DNA of 64,000 bases, from NCBI GenBank assembly GCA_046758865.1, contig JBHIBD010000003.1, positions 5,486 through 69,485 of the forward strand, read 5' to 3'. The position numbers and the translations under genes were made by a program. Positions within the stretch are counted from its first letter, which is position 1. Each line of letters begins with the position of its first letter. Below the pieces are notes generated by a model, which was not told where the DNA came from, ran no database searches, and saw nothing but the letters and a program-made list of their open reading frames with translations. The stretch comes from JBHIBD01 sp046758865. GTDB taxonomy: Bacteria > Planctomycetota > Brocadiia > Brocadiales > Bathyanammoxibiaceae. Below are positions 61,030 through 64,000 of this stretch, piece by piece.

Positions 61030-62517
61030 ATGGCCTCAAATATCCTCGACTATCTATACGGTATTCTAACGTCTACCAAGACCACCATAGTGCTCTTTGC
61101 CATCTTGTTCTTGTTTTTCCTGGTGGGCAACGTGCTCCCTTACGGCGGGAGCTACGAGCAGATAAAGGTCACCGGATTCACACGTACAATTATAGAGGGC
61201 CTTGACCTACTCAACGTATATTCAGGGCCTTGGTTTCTGACTACAGCAGGGCTGTTATTCCTTAATCTTTCCTTATGCACCTACAAGCGTACGATGTGGA
61301 TGATCAGAGTCAGGCGGCCCGCAGAACTGGCTGCCACCACCTTATCTGCCCACAGGGACACCCTGGAGCTAGAGCTGCCCTACTCGCCCAAGGAAACCAC
61401 CAGCAAGGTCGAGGCATTCTTCCGCAAGAGGCTGTTCTTTAAAAAACCCTCTACCACACGCGGCAAGGGCATATACTCTGGAGGTGTCCATGAACAGGGA
61501 TTTATCCACTATATATGGCTTTCCCTTGCCTTCCACGTCTCAGTAATCTTGGCTGTTATAGGAGCCACCATCACCTTTCTCTTCTCATTTGAGAACGAGG
61601 TGACCATCTTTCCAGATGCGCCTGTGGAGATAGCCACCGTCTCCCCAGACACCAGATGGAACAAGTGGTACGGCCAGGGAGAAGATTTCATCATCTCCGA
61701 GGATGAGAAGTTTAATCTAGGTCTCAAGGAATTCTCCATAAAGTATACCCAAAGGCCATCTATAACGGATTTCCCCAGAAGGGGTATCATCCCCAGGCTC
61801 AAGGAGACCTGGGGTCTGGGAGGGCTTACTGTTGTCGCTAAGGAGGGCCAATATTACCCGATAGAATACGCAAGCCAGTTGGTTATATATGAAAATGGGG
61901 AGCCTGCACAGGAGCCTTATATCAAGGTAAATATACCCCTGCGTTACCGGGGGCTGACATTCTACCAGAGTGCGTATGAGTATAAGTACGACCTATATGC
62001 CGATAATAAGAAGATAGAAGAGAAAGAGGAGGGCAAATACATCCTTCCAGGTATAGAGGGAGAGTTTGAGGCCGGGTATGTCACTGCTGGTAAACTGTAC
62101 CTCAAGGATGGCAGTGTCTGTGTACTGGAGCCGTTTATTAAACTTACATATACACCCCCCGAGTCAGAGCAAGAGACCACCAAGACGAGCAAAGAACACG
62201 GGTCAGAGGTCTTTAAGCTTATCGAGGGTAAAACCACGGATATTAAGGGCACAAAGGTCAGGATTGAAAACATCCGCGCCGCAACTATTCTTAGCTATCG
62301 TCACGACCCCGGTGTCCCGCTACTGTGGATAGCAGCCCCGGTGTTGTTCTTTGGGATGTTGTTCCGCGCATGGGGCAGGTGGTGCCGGGCGAGCTATATC
62401 GTGGAAAAGAGGCCCAAGGGCAGTCGCCTCCTGGTGCATCTCCAGATGTTTGGTGTCTGGGGAGGCGAACGTAATATGATTGAAAGGTTAAAGAGCTCAT
62501 TGGTGTCAGACGAGTAG
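61030..62517 (+). CDS. resB: System II cytochrome c biogenesis protein ResB/Ccs1
   Basis: Partner of CcsA in attaching haem to CxxCH sites, 495 residues. Helices near 15-35, 65-85, and 165-190, plus one near 425-445, surround a large extracytoplasmic domain with KFNLGLKEFSIKYTQRP and the family segment RGLTFYQSAYE near 310. Conserved C-terminal block PGVPLLWIAAPVLFFGM. Length is typical for the family. Confidence 0.92.
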   Translation: MASNILDYLYGILTSTKTTIVLFAILFLFFLVGNVLPYGGSYEQIKVTGFTRTIIEGLDLLNVYSGPWFLTTAGLLFLNLSLCTYKRTMWMIRVRRPAELAATTLSAHRDTLELELPYSPKETTSKVEAFFRKRLFFKKPSTTRGKGIYSGGVHEQGFIHYIWLSLAFHVSVILAVIGATITFLFSFENEVTIFPDAPVEIATVSPDTRWNKWYGQGEDFIISEDEKFNLGLKEFSIKYTQRPSITDFPRRGIIPRLKETWGLGGLTVVAKEGQYYPIEYASQLVIYENGEPAQEPYIKVNIPLRYRGLTFYQSAYEYKYDLYADNKKIEEKEEGKYILPGIEGEFEAGYVTAGKLYLKDGSVCVLEPFIKLTYTPPESEQETTKTSKEHGSEVFKLIEGKTTDIKGTKVRIENIRAATILSYRHDPGVPLLWIAAPVLFFGMLFRAWGRWCRASYIVEKRPKGSRLLVHLQMFGVWGGERNMIERLKSSLVSDE

Positions 62518-62570
62518 GGGCAGGGGCAAAGCGCCCTGCCTGCTATAGTGGCATCCGCACCATTTGCAGG

Positions 62571-62599
62571 TTGCCTGGCATGACATATTTTGTTACAAT
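62571..62599 (+). promoter_or_regulatory. Promoter for rpmE-prfA
   Basis: TTGCCT (62571-62576), 17-base spacer, TACAAT (62594-62599). The transcript would start about 20 bases ahead of the rpmE ATG, leaving just room for its AGGAAA ribosome site. Confidence 0.55.
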
Positions 62600-62624
62600 T
62601 TATTAGGTTTCGAGGAAACAAGAA

Positions 62625-62879
62625 ATGAAGGAAGGAATTCACCCTAAATACGTAGAGGCAACTGTGACCTGTGGATGTGGGGAGACATTTAAGACCCGCT
62701 CTACAAAGCCGAAGATAGTGGTTGAAATCTGCTCAAAATGCCATCCGTTCTACACGGGTAAACAGAAGCTGGTAGACACCACAGGCAAGGTCGAGAGGTT
62801 CCGCCGCAGGTATAAGCAGAAAAAGACGGCTGAGACCACCGAGACAGCCGCACAAGAAACAGAGACAAAAGAGGATTAA
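62625..62879 (+). CDS. rpmE: 50S ribosomal protein L31 (zinc-containing type)
   Basis: 84 residues. The start MKEGIHPKY and the zinc cysteines in CGCGETF and ICSKCHPFYTGKQK mark the C+ form of L31. A Thr/Glu-rich tail of about 18 residues extends beyond the usual end. It lies 48 bases before prfA, an arrangement common in bacteria. Confidence 0.95.
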   Translation: MKEGIHPKYVEATVTCGCGETFKTRSTKPKIVVEICSKCHPFYTGKQKLVDTTGKVERFRRRYKQKKTAETTETAAQETETKED

Positions 62880-62927
62880 TAGTGTAGCGAAACAAGCTCG
62901 CATGTCTGTAAGTAAAAACCAAACACC

Positions 62928-64000
62928 ATGAACAAAGTATTACTGCAGAAATTAAAGGCCATACGCGACAGGTACACACACCTGGAGGAACTGGTGGCAG
63001 ACCCGGCCATCATGTCGAATCCGTCTAAATACAGTGCCTACATGAAGGAGCGAGGAAGCCTTTCCAGGATAGTGGATAAGTACCTTCTGTGGGAAGAAAT
63101 CCTCAACCGCAAAGAAGAGGCCAGGAAGGTTATGTCTGAAGATGGAAGCGATGAAGAACTGCAACTTCTGGCCAAGGATGAACTTCAGGCAGCAGAAAGG
63201 GAGGAAGAAGGGCTGATTGAGGAGATAAAAGAACTCCTCCTCTCCCAGGACAGCAACGCCCACAAGGGCGTAATAATGGAGATCCGCTCAGGCACAGGGG
63301 GCGATGAGGCCGCACTATTTGCCGCAGACCTTTTTAGGATGTATACAAGATACGCTGAGATTAATGGTTGGAAGGTTGAGGTATTTGACAGCAACCCCAC
63401 CGATTTGGGCGGCTTTAAGGAAATAATCTTTTCTGTAACAGGCACGGAGGTCTACCAGAAGCTGCGTCACGAGAGTGGGACACACCGTGTACAGAGAATA
63501 CCAACTACAGAAACACAGGGAAGGGTCCACACCTCAGCGGCAACTGTAGCTGTGCTGCCAGAGATAGAGGCGGTGGAGATAAATATAGACCCAAAGGAAC
63601 TGAGGGTTGAGACCATGAGGTCGTCGGGTCCAGGTGGGCAAAAAGTAAACAAGACCAGCTCCGCCGTCAGGATGACCCACATCCCCACGGGTATAACCGT
63701 TAGGTGTCAAGACGAAAAATCCCAGCACAAGAACAGGGCAAAGGCAATGCGCATCCTAAGAAGCCGCCTCCATGAATACATAGAGGAGCGTGAGAAGTCA
63801 AAGCGAGAAAAAACCCGCCGTGTGCAGATAGGTTCCGGGGACAGGAGCGAAAAGATAAGGACCTACAACTATCCACAAAACAGGGTCACAGACCACAGGA
63901 TAAACTTTACACTCTATGACCTTGAGAACGTGATGCTTGGGCATATGGATGAACTCGTAGAGAAACTCCTGGCGTTCGAAAAGGAAGAACAACTGAAACA
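62928..64000 (+). CDS. prfA: Peptide chain release factor 1, C-terminus beyond window
   Basis: Recognises UAA and UAG stop codons. I translated it from the ATG at 62928 to the window end, about 357 codons, close to full length (355-360) with no stop yet. The GGQ loop reads SSGPGGQKVNKTSSAVR near 230, the codon-recognition tripeptide region is RIPTTETQGR (PxT type, as in RF1 rather than the SPF of RF2), and RTYNYPQNRVTDHRI follows. Only the last few residues are missing. Confidence 0.95.
   Translation, partial: MNKVLLQKLKAIRDRYTHLEELVADPAIMSNPSKYSAYMKERGSLSRIVDKYLLWEEILNRKEEARKVMSEDGSDEELQLLAKDELQAAEREEEGLIEEIKELLLSQDSNAHKGVIMEIRSGTGGDEAALFAADLFRMYTRYAEINGWKVEVFDSNPTDLGGFKEIIFSVTGTEVYQKLRHESGTHRVQRIPTTETQGRVHTSAATVAVLPEIEAVEINIDPKELRVETMRSSGPGGQKVNKTSSAVRMTHIPTGITVRCQDEKSQHKNRAKAMRILRSRLHEYIEEREKSKREKTRRVQIGSGDRSEKIRTYNYPQNRVTDHRINFTLYDLENVMLGHMDELVEKLLAFEKEEQLK

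Overview
The window is a gene-dense bacterial chromosome segment of roughly 50% GC by eye. It carries a complete 14-subunit complex I operon, System II cytochrome c maturation (CcsA/ResB), several haem c lipoproteins, a DUF1573 protein, a large glycogen cluster and many dispersed palindromic repeats. Together these suggest a respiratory planctomycete, possibly near the anammox order Brocadiales. That placement is an inference from gene content and style. No hydrazine or nitrogen-cycle gene lies in the window.

Layout. 1-4.4 kb (minus): a ketoacyl-ACP synthase cut by the window edge, FabZ and ACP, then an FmdB-type zinc ribbon and a membrane HD-GYP c-di-GMP phosphodiesterase. 4.7-20.4 kb (minus): a membrane Fe-S protein, a geranylgeranyl-reductase-family flavoprotein and nuoA-N in canonical order. 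20.7-26 kb: folD, and divergently an IspH-UbiA fusion, a DUF502 membrane protein and a LarA-like protein. 26-27.8 kb: repeat-rich DNA, a selenocysteine tRNA and two haem c lipoproteins with the remnant of a third between them. 27.9-39.2 kb (minus): galT, glgA, glgB, GH57 glycosidase, histidine kinase, receiver protein and glgC. Decayed 5' ends of treZ and treY sit exactly where intact genes would fit, so this operon once also made trehalose. 39.5-44.5 kb: a DUF1573 protein coupled to a nucleotidase-like tetrahaem protein, and two tandem secreted beta-propellers, one with a dispersed repeat inside its reading frame.

44.8-54.4 kb is mostly a housekeeping run on the plus strand: nusA, infB, DUF503, rbfA, hisG, a TPR lipoprotein, yebC and hflX, with plsC opposite. 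54.4-57.5 kb (minus) holds a GIY-YIG gene between repeats, then lgt, panD and panC. 57.5-60 kb is an AT-richer accessory island: an unrecognised 207-aa gene, and a frameshifted HsdR_N-like (PD-(D/E)XK) nuclease gene between two perfect 195-bp direct repeats built from nested hairpins. 60-64 kb returns to core genes: ccsA, resB, rpmE and prfA, which is cut by the window end.

The most unusual items are the two single-nuclease loci each bracketed by direct repeats, the parallel decay of treZ and treY around an intact GH57 gene, the IspH-UbiA fusion, the repeat embedded in a coding region, and the selC gene with no selenoprotein recognised nearby. I did not find a clearly new multi-gene defence or metabolic system. 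The repeat-nuclease cassettes are the best candidate for something not well described.
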